A stretch of 64,000 bases of DNA from Sordaria brevicollis (GCA_033439795.1 JAUTDP010000005.1:2385001-2449000); one strand, 5' to 3'; numbered from the stretch's first letter, positions 23,333 through 35,973 are shown. The notes: generated from the sequence alone by a model not told the origin. Numbers and translations: made by a program.

Positions 23333-25262
23333 AGGTCCTTCACAGAAGACCAAAACGCCCACGGCTTTTACCGCTGCGAGTCAGCCGCATGATATATACC
23401 ATCGACCACGACGTTCCTTTCTACCGAGGTACATCGAGCGCCTGGGCTTTCCTATTGCCCGAGACGCAGTCCGCAGTCTGGGTGTCTCATCTAATACAGT
23501 TCTTGGTTTCTCGCAGTTTACAGTCCGGCCAATAACGAGTCAGAGCCGTTCTGTGTAGCGGGTTTGGACATATGACAGCCGCTCACCCTGCTAGCTTTCT
23601 GGGCTTCTAGTATGCTAATCTTCTGATAAACCTGCAATATACCCTTCCTCATGTTCGTGTTTGTGTAAGGTCATTGTAAAGACCTAGTCATGACGATGGT
23701 TGCTTTTCAAGCTTGTGACTATTATCGTACAAAGATGTGATAGGAGGATGTCAAGCGCGAGGGTGGAGGCTGCGGCACCATCCATACTATCACCACCCCC
23801 TTTCTTGCATACCCGTTAGTCTCATACGAGCAACCGCTTTAAGTAAAACAACCGCCATCCAATCAATCGCTATCCCATCGTTTCGCCCACATTCCGCCCT
23901 CCATTGACCATTCCGCCCTCATTCGGTAGGCGGCCTTGCCACCACCCGTCCATCTTTAGATACAATTCTCATGGGTCGACACAAGCGGTCGGGTTCCCCA
24001 GCATTTCCCAGTCACGACATTCGGTTGAGATGACGACCCTGCCGCCACGCAGTATCCCAAACTCCAAAGTTGTCTATGTACGTAGTAGCGTTGCGATATA
24101 GTGTACTGTGCGAGGCGCAACCACGCTATACGGTATATCTTAGGGGTCGAAACTAAGCCTTTGGCAAAAAGAGGTTCTGAAGATCTGGATCTGCCTACCC
24201 CCAAGGCCCTCTCACTGGAAACGTTACAATCTTCTCCCTACAAAGCGACACTGCAAAACATCATTGGGACGATCAGTGATGTTGGAATTGCGTACGGATC
24301 TGCCGTTAGTGACGAAGTAATCTACAACTTCAACGCCTTTCGAGCGCGGATCTATCAACGCATCGCTCCCGGTGATGTAGGCAGTATATTGTTGACCATT
24401 CGATTAAAGTTTGAAGTTCGAAGCAAGATGGGATGAAAGTGAAACTTCGCCTTGGCGGGATAGCAAAAAGAGGAAACTCAGGTTTGATGTTGTGCCTTTG
24501 CTTCAAGTTGATGGAGCCGAATCTTTGAGCATAGTTTCTAACGTGTCGAGAAAACCAATTCGGGGCCTTCGAGCACCTGTCACAAGTGAGAAAATTCCGG
24601 TGGAATATGTATGGCGTACATTTGTTATCTCATCAAGCTGGAGCTGAGCTTTGTTTGTTGGGCCTCGAGACATTTCAAGATATCACTTGCACGCAGACAT
24701 GTTCCAGAAGTCAAACCAAAAATAAAACTTGCCGGGACCCGAACGAAAGCCCACGAAGCGTTTGTTTACACTGCAAAGGTTCCCTCATGCCTGATAGGAT
24801 TAGAAGTGCATTGCATACATCATATGCACATTCATACGTACATACACTTTTCTGGCAGTGCTATCAAGACACTTTTTTTTTTCCGCGGAATTGACACTTC
24901 GTGTAGCATGAGGGCAGATATAGCTGAGGCTCAACGACAGACGCATGCCGTCTTTGCCAGAAACACACATACAATAACAGGTTGGACTCACCGCTCGTCC
25001 AACTATTCCCAGGAAGTGTGGTGCGAGACCTTGATTGTCACTGTTCTTCTCAACTTTATTTGGAGGGCGCCCCTCCCCCCTCCCGCATCACCCCTCGCCT
25101 AAGAGTCATCGTCTCATCACAAGTGACAAGGGGGAAGGAGGGGGACAAGACAAGAGAAGACACACAGGGAGGCTTTTTGGACAAGACGAGCCAAGCAACA
25201 AGACGGTTACGGCTACCGCTTGGCCCCTCTCTGGATATTTTTCTTTTCCTTCTTTTTTCGGG

Positions 25263-25263
<1 letters not shown>

Positions 25264-25328
<65 letters not shown>
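25264..25328 (+). repeat. T65 homopolymer tract
   Basis: Sixty-five consecutive T, preceded by a pyrimidine-rich stretch. It could be a poly(A) tail relic of retroposition on the minus strand or simple slippage. The exact length may be a sequencing estimate. Confidence 0.9.
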
Positions 25329-27036
25329 CAATCAAGAAAGCGGTGAAATGTCTCACTTCTCATCACTTGCTTCTCTCATTCATCTCATCACTCCCGTCGT
25401 TGCAGTGCAGTAGTTTTCATTTTCTTGGTTTCGATGAGGGGCAGAAAGATGGGTTGTTGTGATAATCTTTGATTTTCTCTTTGCTTCTTTCCTTTTGGTG
25501 GTTCGGTCGAGCTTGAGGAGGGGAAGAGGCTCTCGCATGATGCTACGAAATCGAAGTGGGTGTCCTGTCACTCTTCGAGAGATGGAGGGAATACGGGTGA
25601 TCGACGCTTTTCCCGTGGATAAGGATTCACCCGCCAAGGTCGATGGCGGTCGTTCGCTTGTGGTTGTTGTGAGGTAAAAGCTTCAGACTCTCTCCCCAAG
25701 CGTTGGCGAAGATGCACAAAACCGAGACAGTGTTGAGTGTCCATGACTATGCAATACCGCCGTGCTGTTTGAATCTGACAGGCGACATACCTGGCGGCGA
25801 ACGAACGAATAGGCAAATGACCTGTCTCTTTTACTTCATGAGAAACAAGAAAGCACCTAGAAAGGCTCTCTGATGTTCGACGTTCGAAAAGGTCAATGAC
25901 AAGACGTTGGTTGATGATCATGGCAAAGGTGCATTTGCATCAATGCACTGAACATCAAAAGCATGCTTCGACATGTACATAAGCGGAGTTCTTCCTAAGC
26001 TCCACCACATGATTGGCCAGCCTCCGCTGAAGTGTTATCGTGATGATCTGATTTGCTAATCGATTTTGGATCTTGGAGAATGTCACGCAGCTGGGAGCGG
26101 AATTGAAGAAAGTCCTTCAAAAGCATGTTCAAGGGGAAGAAGTGGAACACTTTTCTTGACGTTCTCCTGATGTTTCTTTTTCGGGTATGGTCGTGGTTAC
26201 ACTCTCTCTTTCTCTTTTTTTGCCTTGCGTTAGCGCGGTTACATGGTCCCTTCAATCCGCTCAAGACGAAGGACCTGTCGTCTCCATCGAGTCCCAAAGT
26301 TTACAATGGGTCCAGGCCACTTTGTCAATTGGAATTGTCCAACTGGCGCCGTGAGCGCTCTGCCGGCGGCTGGAGCGGCGCTGGAGGAGAGCCACCACGG
26401 CAGCTGGGGAGGGAGAGCGAACGTCGGACTTGGGGGTGGGAGAAAGGGGATTCTGAGGAATGAGGCGAGGTTCGTGCGAGTCGCCCCGAAGACGCGAGAC
26501 TATGCTTGGTTGTCTGAACTTTGCCTTGTTTGAATGCCTCTTGATGCCAACGGGAATTGCGTCCGTTTGACCGGCAACGGAAGGAAACAGAAGTCGGGAG
26601 AACAAGGTGAGATGTGCGCGGGAATGTTGCTCATGAGTTTTGGATTTCGGCCGGTCGATGTTCGGAGCGGGAGCCGAGCGAACAACCTCTCCCGCCCACT
26701 TGAATTCAAGTTGCACAGTTCAGGAAGTCTCGTAGGACAACACAACCTCCCCCCTCCACGGGAACGGGAACCGGGACCAGGGGCTGACCATCTCAGATGG
26801 TCAACTTGACAGGTTGTGCACACCACGACATGTCTCATCTCACGAACACTTTTTGAGCCTCGACTCCGAATATCCCACACTCCCCGTTTTCAACGTCCAG
26901 ATCGGCTTCAACCTCGGTCGACCCTCCCTGCGCAACATCTCAGCCTCCTTCTGGGAGTGCCTCTCAAACTCTTTAATCCATCTCCATTTCCTTCCTTCTC
27001 ATTTCGCATCTCATAAGCCCTACAACCTAAAATTCA

Positions 27037-27141
27037 ATGGTCTCGGAGATCGCTCGCGGTGTTGGGGCTCTGCCTACCCACGCTTACGAGGGTGCCCCCA
27101 ACTTCACTTTAAACAACCCCGGTAGCGGAACTGAACGCTAA
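27037..27141 (+). CDS. Doubtful 34-residue ORF
   Basis: ATG in a good context (TTCAATGG) after a leader-like pyrimidine-rich stretch opens 34 codons with mostly C/G/T third positions, starting MVSEIARGVGALPTHAYEGA. A GTAGCG followed by GCTAAC lies near its end, so it could be the first exon of a gene or a truncated relic. I recognise no family. Confidence 0.2.
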   Translation: MVSEIARGVGALPTHAYEGAPNFTLNNPGSGTER

Positions 27142-28513
27142 CTGAAAGCCTGTGATACTGTTACGTCATGACAACTACCGTGACTAACCAGACTCGTTGT
27201 GGTCCTGGTCGTCGGCGGGCGGCAAAGCTTTTTGGAGCAAGGCGACGACGACGACGTGTCGACGACGATGAACCACAACTTTGCAAGCCAGCAAGGGCCA
27301 GGCCAGTTCTTCAACTTTTCACGGCCCGATACTGCAGAACCACAATGCTTCTTGTGTTGCTTCACTACCAATCCGTGACATTGAAAAAACACGGTGCGGC
27401 GCTACCATGAACTGATGAAGAGCGGACGGGACAAGCAAGCACAGCTTTAAACAACGCCAAGCTGGTTAGCCGGCTGCTGAGGAGTGAAGACGGAACATCG
27501 GGGTTCAGCGATCCCGCAAGCCTCGAAAGTCAATGTCAGGTTCAGGGGTTACGAACGCCGTAGCGCCCGCTCATAGGAGCCCCTAGGGGACTCGAGGCTA
27601 GGATAAGGAAGGCCTAAGTCTAAAAAGGACGGCGACTTGAGGCTATTCCCGCCGACATCCTTTCGTCGGAGGTCCCCGACCGCCTTTGGACAACTGATAA
27701 GTACGATTGATTGCATGTGCGGCCCAGATTGGCGATCAGATACGTATGTAACAGAAAGTCCAGAACAGATCGATAGGAAGCTTGCAACAGCAACATCGGC
27801 GGGGGTGTCAGTGGCGTTGGCTACAGTCTTAAATTGTCGAGACCGATTCCGAGGCTCTTGGCGATTCTCATGGGCTTGCCTAATTAGGTAGGTGTGATAA
27901 TCGAGATGAGATGGGTTCGCCCGCCGAGAGTAATTGATGGCATAATTGATGGCAAGGCGAACAATTCAGGGGCTTGCCGAGGCAAGTTTGTGCACTTCTT
28001 TAAGGTTTCACGTTTGTCTTATTGATTCAGCTATAAGAATATCCCGTGTTGAGAGATGGACTGGATACGTATACCGTTCAACAACTGCATTGCGGGACGA
28101 GGACACTCGGTGCCATACTGCTGTCTTGAAATGAACCTGGAGGAATGTTATATGAGCTGGAGCTCTCACTTATTTGTGGCATTGATGAAAACGGTAGTGT
28201 GGATCTACAGAGTGAATCCGTGGAAGGGTTGCCGATGTCAAAGTTCAACCGTCTTCATGTAAATAAACAGGTGTTGAGAATTATCTCTACCCAAAATCCC
28301 AGTGATCTGTTCTCAATCGATACGTGTTCAGACACTTCAAAGGTCCAGTCCTGATACACTCTTTCACTTCTGTCCGTCAATGCCATCAAGCTCCAACTCT
28401 CTCCCGTCCTTTTGTCCATGACCGCCATCTATCCTCCACCGTCTCTCCCCATCATCATCGTTCACATACGCCTGTTCACTCATCGTTTGTCACTCATCCG
28501 CACCATCACCACC

Positions 28514-30952
28514 TCACTCCCCCTGAGAATGAACACTCTCCCCCTCCACCCACTTCCCACTCTTCCCCCCTTCCTTCATCACCACCCTCAACCCCTCCAC
28601 CCTCATCCCCTTATCGACCGCCTTACACATATCATACACCGTCAACGCCGCCGCCGACGCGGCCGTCATTGCCTCCATCTCGACTCCCGTCTTACCATGA
28701 CAAGACACGGTGGCCTTGATGTCAATGTATCCATACTCCTTCTCACCCTCTTCACCCGCCGACCCCTTCACTGGCGTCAGTTCAACCTCAGCATGCGTCA
28801 ACATAATCGGGTGACACAACGGAATTATGTCAGGTGTCCTCTTGGCCGCCATGATACCCGCTATGCGCGCTACGCCCAAGACATCGCCCTTTTTGAGCGA
28901 GTTGGAGACTACAAGGGGAAAAGCGGTCGGGTTGGAGAAGTAAACGGCGCAGCGCGCGACGGCGGTGCGGGACGAGGGGGTCTTTTGGGTTATGGAGACC
29001 ATGTGGGCTTCGCCGGTGGAGGTTAGGTGGGTGAGTTTGGGTTGTTCTTTCCCGTTGTTGGAGGTTTCATTATCAGAGAGGAAGGAGCGGGTGGTGGAGA
29101 AGAGCCGAATGTGGCCGAGTCCTCGAGAGGCAAGGAGCGATGGCGGAATGAACATGCTGTTGCCTTGTAGTCCTTGACGGGCGAAGCTGCTGGGAGGTGA
29201 GAGAACCTCAAGGGATGAGAACCCATTCTGGCTCATCCATTGGACTTGGTGATTGCTGCGGCTCGAGAACTGGGAATTATGATGATGCGGTGTGGTACTG
29301 GGACTGGTATTGGTATCTAGGTAAAGGAAACATGTCTTTAGTATGGCTACAATCTTTTTGAACCCATTGATCCCATAAAATGAACGCTCGAGTATGTCCA
29401 TTGCTCGTTTTGTAATCCAACATCTCGCATCATAACCGCCCATATACATGTCCCATAACCTTAAAAGCCAAAACGCCCTCCTGACTCCGGCCAATGTGCG
29501 AAAGAAAATGACAAAAACACACAAAACAAAGAGGAAGAATGACATTCACCCACCAATCAAGATCATTGGCCGGTTCTTCATATTTTCAAGATCGCCCATG
29601 TCGGCGTGCTTCTCCTTCTTATTCTTGACGGCCATGCCGATAATCTTAAGCAGCTCCTCCGAGTTGGGAGCGAGTAATGGAGACTGCCCATCAGCAAAGG
29701 CCTGGCCAGCTTTTTCCAGCGCAGCCTGCCTCATGACCTCAAAAGCCTCCTCATCAATCGGCTCTCCGTGGTTGATCTTGCGCACAATATCGCGGAGTGA
29801 CACCTCGGCATTGTCAAAGAGACACACCTTGATGTTCCCGTCACTGGTGATGCGCAGTCTGTTGCACGTCCCACAGAAGTTGTGCGTCATGCTCGTGATG
29901 AAGCCAACCTTGCCAGCAAACCCGCGCACTTGGAAGGTCTTGCTGGTATCGTTCTTGTGATCCTGAATCTTCTGCAGGTCCGGGTACTTGGAGCGAATGA
30001 GCTCCAGCATCTCCTGATAGCTGAACATCTTGCCCTCGTTCCACTTGTTCCCGCCGAACGGCATGTACTCAATGAAACGCACCTCCACGTCCTTTTCCCT
30101 CGTCATTTCGACAAAGGGAAGGATCTCACGGTCGTTCAGCCCGCGCATGACAACGCAGTTGATCTTGAACTTGAGGTTGGCGCCGAGGCGCTTGAGCTCA
30201 AAGATGCGGTCGATGGACTTTTGCACAGCGCTGAAGCCGTTCCGACGCGTCATCAGCTGGAACTGCCAGGGGTTCGTGGTGTCCAGCGAGAGGTTGATAC
30301 CCGTCAATCCGGCCTCGACCATGGCGTCCAGCTTGCGGTGCAGTGAGAGACCGTTTGTGGTGAGACATAACTCCTTTAGACCATGAGGCCTCAAGGCCCC
30401 TATCTGCTGCATCAGAGGCACGATATCTCGCCGTACCGTGGGCTCGCCGCCCGTAAGTCTGATTTTGGTCACGCCTTGCGAGACGAACAGCGACGAGAGC
30501 AGAACGATCTCAGGAGTGGTGAGAAGCTCCTTTGAGGGCGACAGAGGAACACCCTCCTCAGGCATGCAGTACAGGCAGCGAAGATTACACCGCTCTGTTA
30601 CCGATATGCGAAGATAGTCGTGTTGGCGGCTGTAGTTGTCCGTGAGGAACTCGGAGAATGGTTTCGCATCCTTGATCCTGTCCCTTCGCGAGGGGGTTGG
30701 TGCTGGATGACGAAGTGGCTCTCCAGGTTGTGTTGCTGGAGGAGCAAAACGAGCCCCAATGCTGACGTCGACGGGTGTGCTGGATGAACCATTTCGAACT
30801 ATTGATGATGCTGGTGCCGATGTGGTTGTTGTCGCTGTTGCGGCTGCAGCTGTGGCAATATGTCGGGATGAAGGGATCGACGTCTTGGTAAGGTGCCGTG
30901 TTCCGATGCGGACTTGGAGTCCTTGGGCCGCATGGCGAGCCGCAGCCAACAT
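28514..30952 (-). CDS. nit-7: MoaA-MoaC fusion, molybdenum cofactor step 1 (NIT-7/CnxABC type)
   Basis: Makes cyclic pyranopterin monophosphate from GTP. Exon 1 is 30952-29554; exon 2 is 29316-28514. Spliced, they give a 733-residue MoaA-MoaC protein. If the intron (29553-29317, donor GTGGGT, acceptor CTAG) is kept, translation stops at 29546 and yields a 468-residue MoaA ending Ile-Gly-Gly. The N-terminus, with its Arg/Ala/Ser-rich start, looks like a mitochondrial presequence. The radical-SAM cluster is C122-x3-C126-x2-C129, and the second 4Fe-4S site is C360, C363 and C377. LTGGEPTVR is the SAM-binding GGE region. The MoaC part carries HMVSITQK, the conserved KKGDVLGVARIAGIMAAK, PLCHPI, and MEAMTAASAAALTVYDMCK. 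A second presequence-like, Ser/Arg-rich stretch lies between the domains. The same gene arrangement is known in human MOCS1. The symbol assumes a Neurospora-type genome. Confidence 0.95.
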
Positions 30953-32162
30953 GATTGCTGACTTCTTTTTTTGGTTTGATTTTCTTTCGTTTTCCCGGTC
31001 TCCAAGATGTTTGAGCTAGAGACAGAGTCAAAATCTGATGAGGCTGAACATGGGCAAACTAGGTAGTACCTGATGACCTCATTAACTATCGTCCGGTCGT
31101 TCCCTAGCTTGCACGTCCAAGTACCGGTCTATCAACCGGTAGTGTTGAACTCGCAGTTGTCAAAGCCAGGAAGGGGTTGATTGAGAAAGAGTCAACTAGA
31201 CGCAGAAACTAAAGAGGTTTACAATCCAGTATCAACAAGTTCTAGAACCAGGAGGTGACTCAGCAGAATAGTGGCAACAATCTCACATCCACTGATAGAT
31301 AGAACAATACGCAAATCAAATCCCATGACAAACTAACCGATAGTAGCACTCGTATCGATTATCTCCGAGGAGGATGGAGAAGTTGGTGGTCGACAAGGTT
31401 CACAATTGCACGGAAACCGGCGCTGGACTCTCACCCCGCACCGTGTTTGCGGAGAGCGGCGAACATCAGGAAATCCACATCCCCATGATAGAAACGCACA
31501 GACCACCTCTCCGATGGAAGCGTCCGTCTTGGCAGGGGAGTCAACATTCAGCACCGAACTGCCCGCTGAATGAAAGGCAGTTGCTGACAGCTTGGGAACG
31601 GGAACCCAACTGCCCGTGTTTTGACTGCGTGTGCGTGGCAGGTGCACCCCAGACCCGACGTTATAGAGGTAGCGCAGCTAGCGCTAGGATAAGTACCTCT
31701 ATCGATAAGATAGCGCCTGTAGTGGCCTGCCGCCTGCACGACACTGGACGTGGACTGGACTGCACCCTTGAGAGCGGGAGCTTGTGACAGGAAGGAAGGA
31801 ACAATCCATTGAACCTGTCACTTCTCTTTTTATAAGAAACCAGTTGGTGATGGAAGTCACGTTGTTGGTCGACTGACAATTTGCTGACCGCCTTCTACTA
31901 TAGAGTTCCGTTGTTGCCTTTCCTGCTCAAGTGTTCCTTTGACGCGTGCCCCCTTCCTTCTCGCTTCGTCTGGCCTTTGCTCTTCCCGTTCAACATCTTT
32001 TGCCGACTTGGAATTGACCAACAACATCCGACCAAAACACGCCCAAAAATAGCAGAAACCCACCAAAACAAAACGGCAACTCAACGTGGACCACTTAACG
32101 GCATCTTGGGCCTGACCGACACAACACCGACGCCGGACTGAATCCCAAAAGGCCTCATCAAG
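30953..32162. other. Divergent intergenic region
   Basis: Promoter region shared by the moaA/moaC gene and the WD40 gene. GATA-containing motifs occur (for example CTGATAGATAG near 31293), which in fungi can bind nitrogen regulators of the NIT2/AreA type, but such motifs are common by chance. A nested inverted repeat lies at 31663-31702. No gene seen. Confidence 0.45.
31663..31702. repeat. Nested inverted repeat with TACCTCTA arms
   Basis: Nine-base arms, ATAGAGGTA (31663-31671) and TACCTCTAT (31694-31702), surround a second hairpin AGCGC-AGCTA-GCGCT (31671-31685). Confidence 0.7.
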
Positions 32163-33967
32163 ATGTTGTTCTCCAAGAACGTAAAGTGTAGGTGAGGAAA
32201 CATCACCGTCGACGCCCTTGTACAACATCCACATGACCCCCAAGGCAGAGGGCCTGGCCTATCTGTCGTCAGGATCGTCGGAAGCTGGCCTCGGAGCGGT
32301 CCAGAGGTTGTTTGCCAAACTTATTTCCACGGGCATCATGGCTGATCGATGGTCTGTTAATAGCTTCGGCTCACTGCCTGCCCAGCCCTGATGGCCGCTA
32401 CATCGCGACTTTGTTCCAGACTCTGATCAATGTCCGGAGCGTCCAGTCGTGGGAGCCCATCCACGTTGTCCGGCTGCCTCCGGACTTCACTGGCCCCTTT
32501 CTCTTTTTCCAGTGGTCGTCATCTTCCCGCCTGCTTCTCGTTGCCAGCTCCGACCAGGTTCGAGTGTTTTCTGCTTTGGATGCGAACTACCATGCCACCA
32601 TCCGAAACCCTGTTCCTCACCATCTGAAGCCAACCTACATTGACTTTGGCGCCGCTGATACGGAGATCTGTGTCATGGCCTCATTCGGCCTCAAGTTTTC
32701 CGTCTTTGACCTCACTAGCTCCAAGGCCACCGAGATCGGGAGCCCCAAGTTCTCGTCCTCCACGGCTGTCCGCAGGGGGTTCTCCTTTCGTCCTCACTCC
32801 AACCACCTTGCCCTCCTGACCAGGACAGCTGGGAAAGATGTGATCAGCATCCACGCTTTTCCCAGCCGAGGATTGCAGAGGTCGTGGGCCCCTGACACTA
32901 TTGATGCACAAGGCTTGCTCTGGAGCCCAGATGGGAGGTGGCTGGTGGTGTGGGAGTCTTTCGCACTTGGCCACAAGGTCGTGTTTTACACGCCAGATGG
33001 CAACCTGTTCAAGACTTGGACGGGTCCCATCAACCCCACACACGAGGAGAAAGACTTCGCCCTTGGTGCCGGTGTAAAGACGGTGCAGTTCTCTCCGGAT
33101 GCCCGCCTACTTGCAATTGGTGATCACAGCAGAGGTCTGTCCGTTGTCGATATGACATCCACCATGGAAGTGCTGCGGCTCCGACATCCCAACAATCTTG
33201 TCCCCAAGGGCACGCTACAGGTAAGAATGTAACACGGGTCCTGGCTCCTGCGAGTCAGACCAGCTGATGGAACGCAACAGATCTGGCAAGAACGAATCGG
33301 AATCTCTCACGGCCCTATCATGCATACCTTTATCCGAGCCTCTCAAGCTGTCTCTCCACCTCCGAGGTCTCATGAGGCTGCTGAACAGCTGTCAGGTTGT
33401 GCTACCATTGCCTTCGATCTTTCGTCGAATCTCATTGCGACCAGGATCGAAGATTTCCCTTCGACCGTCTGGATTTGGGACGTGCAAGCTGCAGTGCTTC
33501 GTGCAGTTCTCCTTTTTCACGGGAGCGTCAGCACCCTGTCGTGGCATCCCCACGTTCGCGAGACTCTGCTCATAAGATGTGAAGGAGACCACTATAATAG
33601 CGTCGTGTTTGTCTGGGATCCTTTGTCTGAAGGGCCTCAGTCAGTCGACTTTAGCCAGCAGCTGTCGGGATTTAAAGCAGTTGGTAAGTGGTATGCCTCG
33701 TGGCTCGGTCTCGACGCATCAACTCCCCTGTCTATCTTTTATTCGGACAACCAAAACTACGTGTTGGCATCTCTCGCCGATTCAGACGGGGACTCTCTGC
33801 CATGGATTAATCCACGCAACCCACAAGGCGGCGACGGCCCGAGCCGCGCTGAATCCCCCCTTGAGCTCGTTCCAGCAACAGCAGACGAGGAGGACGAAGC
33901 AGATGCTTTACAGACGGGGGATGACGGTGACATTGTAATGGAGGACACATATAACTACAAGCAATAG
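32163..33967 (+). CDS. WD40 protein of the WRAP73/WDR8 family
   Basis: Three exons: 32163-32187, 32364-33220 and 33281-33967, 522 residues. In fission yeast and animals WDR8/WRAP73 works with SSX2IP/Msd1-type partners at centrosomes or spindle poles to anchor microtubules. The start MLFSKNVK joins across the first intron to SSAHCLPSPDGRYIATL, the conserved first blade. Further blades are seen in VKTVQFSPDARLLAIGDHS, ATIAFDLSSNLIATRIED followed by VWIWDV, and HGSVSTLSWHPHVRETLLI. The C-terminus is acidic, about 40 residues, ending TYNYKQ. The first exon is only 25 bases and was chosen by phase (T plus CT gives Ser). The next ATG would lose the first blade. Confidence 0.85.
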
Positions 33968-35973
33968 GCGAGTTGTGTGAATGGTCCTATACAACCATCT
34001 CCCGTACCTGTCCGCAAATGACTTGGCACAGCAAATGCGTCTAGATATTTCCAGGATACTCGACCCGGGAATTTGGCCGATGTCCAGTCCTCGTCATTGG
34101 TCGCCTGGAAGCACGACGGACCAGCCGCCGACGTTGTCCGTGGGCCTGTCAACACTCGGTACTATACTGTCAAGTCACTGTGACAGAATCCCAAGACGCA
34201 CCGCTTGAACAAATTAGGCTCTGGGCCCAACATCAGTGGCGTTTTAACGGGGACCCACGATGAACTGCCGCAGCGAATGACCCCCGCGCTTTAATCATCA
34301 GATGGTGGGAGGGTGGTAAATCGACTCGAGCGACCTTCTGTTTCCAGAAACCGTACCTTCACGCGTCCATCCCGCTTGCCAGCTCACATGTTTCAATGTT
34401 TGCCCGAAACCAGATTCAAATGACTCGTGCAGCTGGTTAGCTGACGACGTCTGGAAAGTGAAAACAAACATTGTGGTTCGTACTCGGAATAATTGTCCCA
34501 AAGGGATGACTATCCGGCCTTTGAGCCCATTCGAGTTACTTGATTACACAAAACTCCCCTTCATCTGCAGCTGCTGTCGGCCCGGATCTTACCGCTGTGC
34601 AATTTCGGGTCTCGATCGAGTTCTCTGACAGATCAAGTCCAACCAGCGGATGCCAGTTAAGACTTCCTCACGTCCATAAACACAGGTTGGCAGACAGACG
34701 GACCCTTGCTTGCATTCACCTTGTCTTACACACGAGCTGGAGCGTCACCAACCATGGATCGCCATTATAACCTGCCTCGCTTGACACTGAGACAGCAGCT
34801 CAACAGGTTCCATCTCTTGAGCCGCAGCTGTACGTAGCTCAGTGGGTCCTTACCGTTTTCAGTGCCCCTCGGGTAGCTGACAAGCTGGCATCATACAGTT
34901 TCGAAACGGCGACCACGAGAAGTGGGTGGGTTGGTGGGCTACTACAGCCGCACAACTCTTGAGCTTCCCTAGGTGCTGCATCACGCGCTCCCTTAACGTG
35001 TGTTTGCGTTTTCAGTTCGACCTCCTTGAGACTGTCATGGCGAGCATGGAACTATTGCTGACCTGTCGGGGCCGCACACATTGCTTTTACTTGAGGGACA
35101 TTGTGGGCGTCGACGCCGATTCCAAAACACCTTTGCTGTCGAATATGTCTTATTTCAAGGAGGATACGAAGTAGCATCGCTATGAGCATGACGTAGAGTG
35201 GCCAGGAGGAATCCTCTTTCCCATCCACGAGTGGCCATGGCTTGGTGCATTATTTTATCAGATGTGATCAGTTCAACACACGGTTCGGAAGCCAAGTCAA
35301 TATCTCCCGGACTGAGGTTGAACAGGATGGTTTGCCCTAATGATCCTCTCGAGAGGAAACCTACATTGACGCCGGAAGACCGCCGAGCCTCGACAACCAG
35401 GCAACGGCAACCTTCCGTTGCATGCCGCTGGACCCCGAGATGCGCACAAATTCGGGGAATAAATAGCTGGCCGGCGTCGATTACGAACTTGATGATGACA
35501 CGCAGTCTCTCAGGGGTAAAAGCTGTCAAAACGTCGGACTCTAGTCGGAGCCACAATTCTTTGAAACTGAGCCAGAAATTTCCTGATAGTCCGGCATCGA
35601 CACTTTACACCAGGATGACCCCGAGTCTAGAACGACACAACCGGAGATAGTTGAAGGTATATCCAAAGCTCCACTGCGATCTGGACTCGCCATAACTCTC
35701 GCTCATCAAGTCGATTTCGAGGCAAAAAACTCAAGAATGCCCAGATCCTCCTTCAGTTAGGACGCTTTCTATTCCTACTGTCCATTTGTTCACCGTTCAA
35801 AGCTTCACCATTTCACGGGTATTCAACTTATCAACTCCCAGGTAATTCCGGACTAACAGTTCCCAGAATCGATTCTGGATTGCACCGGCAATTTCTGATA
35901 TTAAGGTCTCCGCCTTCAACCTCGTCTTGGACAAAGTCATCCAAACCACGCCAAAATAGCCCCTGGGGCCAAA
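33968..35973. other. Intergenic region upstream of the RRM gene
   Basis: About 2 kb without a supported gene. A 14-base palindrome TCCTCTCGAGAGGA is at 35344-35357. Confidence 0.45.
35344..35357. repeat. 14-bp palindrome with CCTCTCGAGAGG core
   Basis: TCCTCTCGAGAGGA is a perfect palindrome; its 12-base core recurs at 38687-38698. Confidence 0.85.

Larger units (their letters stand above)
23333..28513. other. Large convergent gene-poor region
   Basis: About 5.2 kb between convergent ykt6 and the moaA/moaC gene. It holds a T65 tract and a 34-codon ORF at 27037-27141. A coding-like frame lies near 24101-24436. No feature reaches gene-level support. Base composition is mixed, not the AT-rich pattern of RIP-degraded transposons. 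Confidence 0.45.

Noticed and set aside
24611..25102. 163-codon plus-strand frame before the T tract
   Set aside because: No recognisable domain, and the composition is like random DNA.
25035..25462. Poly-Phe and poly-Lys frames across the T65 tract
   Set aside because: Simple translation of a homopolymer.
23333..28513. Transposon relic or RIP-mutated block
   Set aside because: Base composition is not AT-skewed, there are no terminal repeats, and no transposase or reverse transcriptase fragments are visible.
28412..29026. 204-codon plus-strand frame opposite MoaC
   Set aside because: The minus strand encodes the conserved MoaC domain; this frame is its shadow.
34820..34850. tRNA A-box-like GTAGCTCAGTGGGT
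   Set aside because: No B box, acceptor stem or cloverleaf can be drawn around it.
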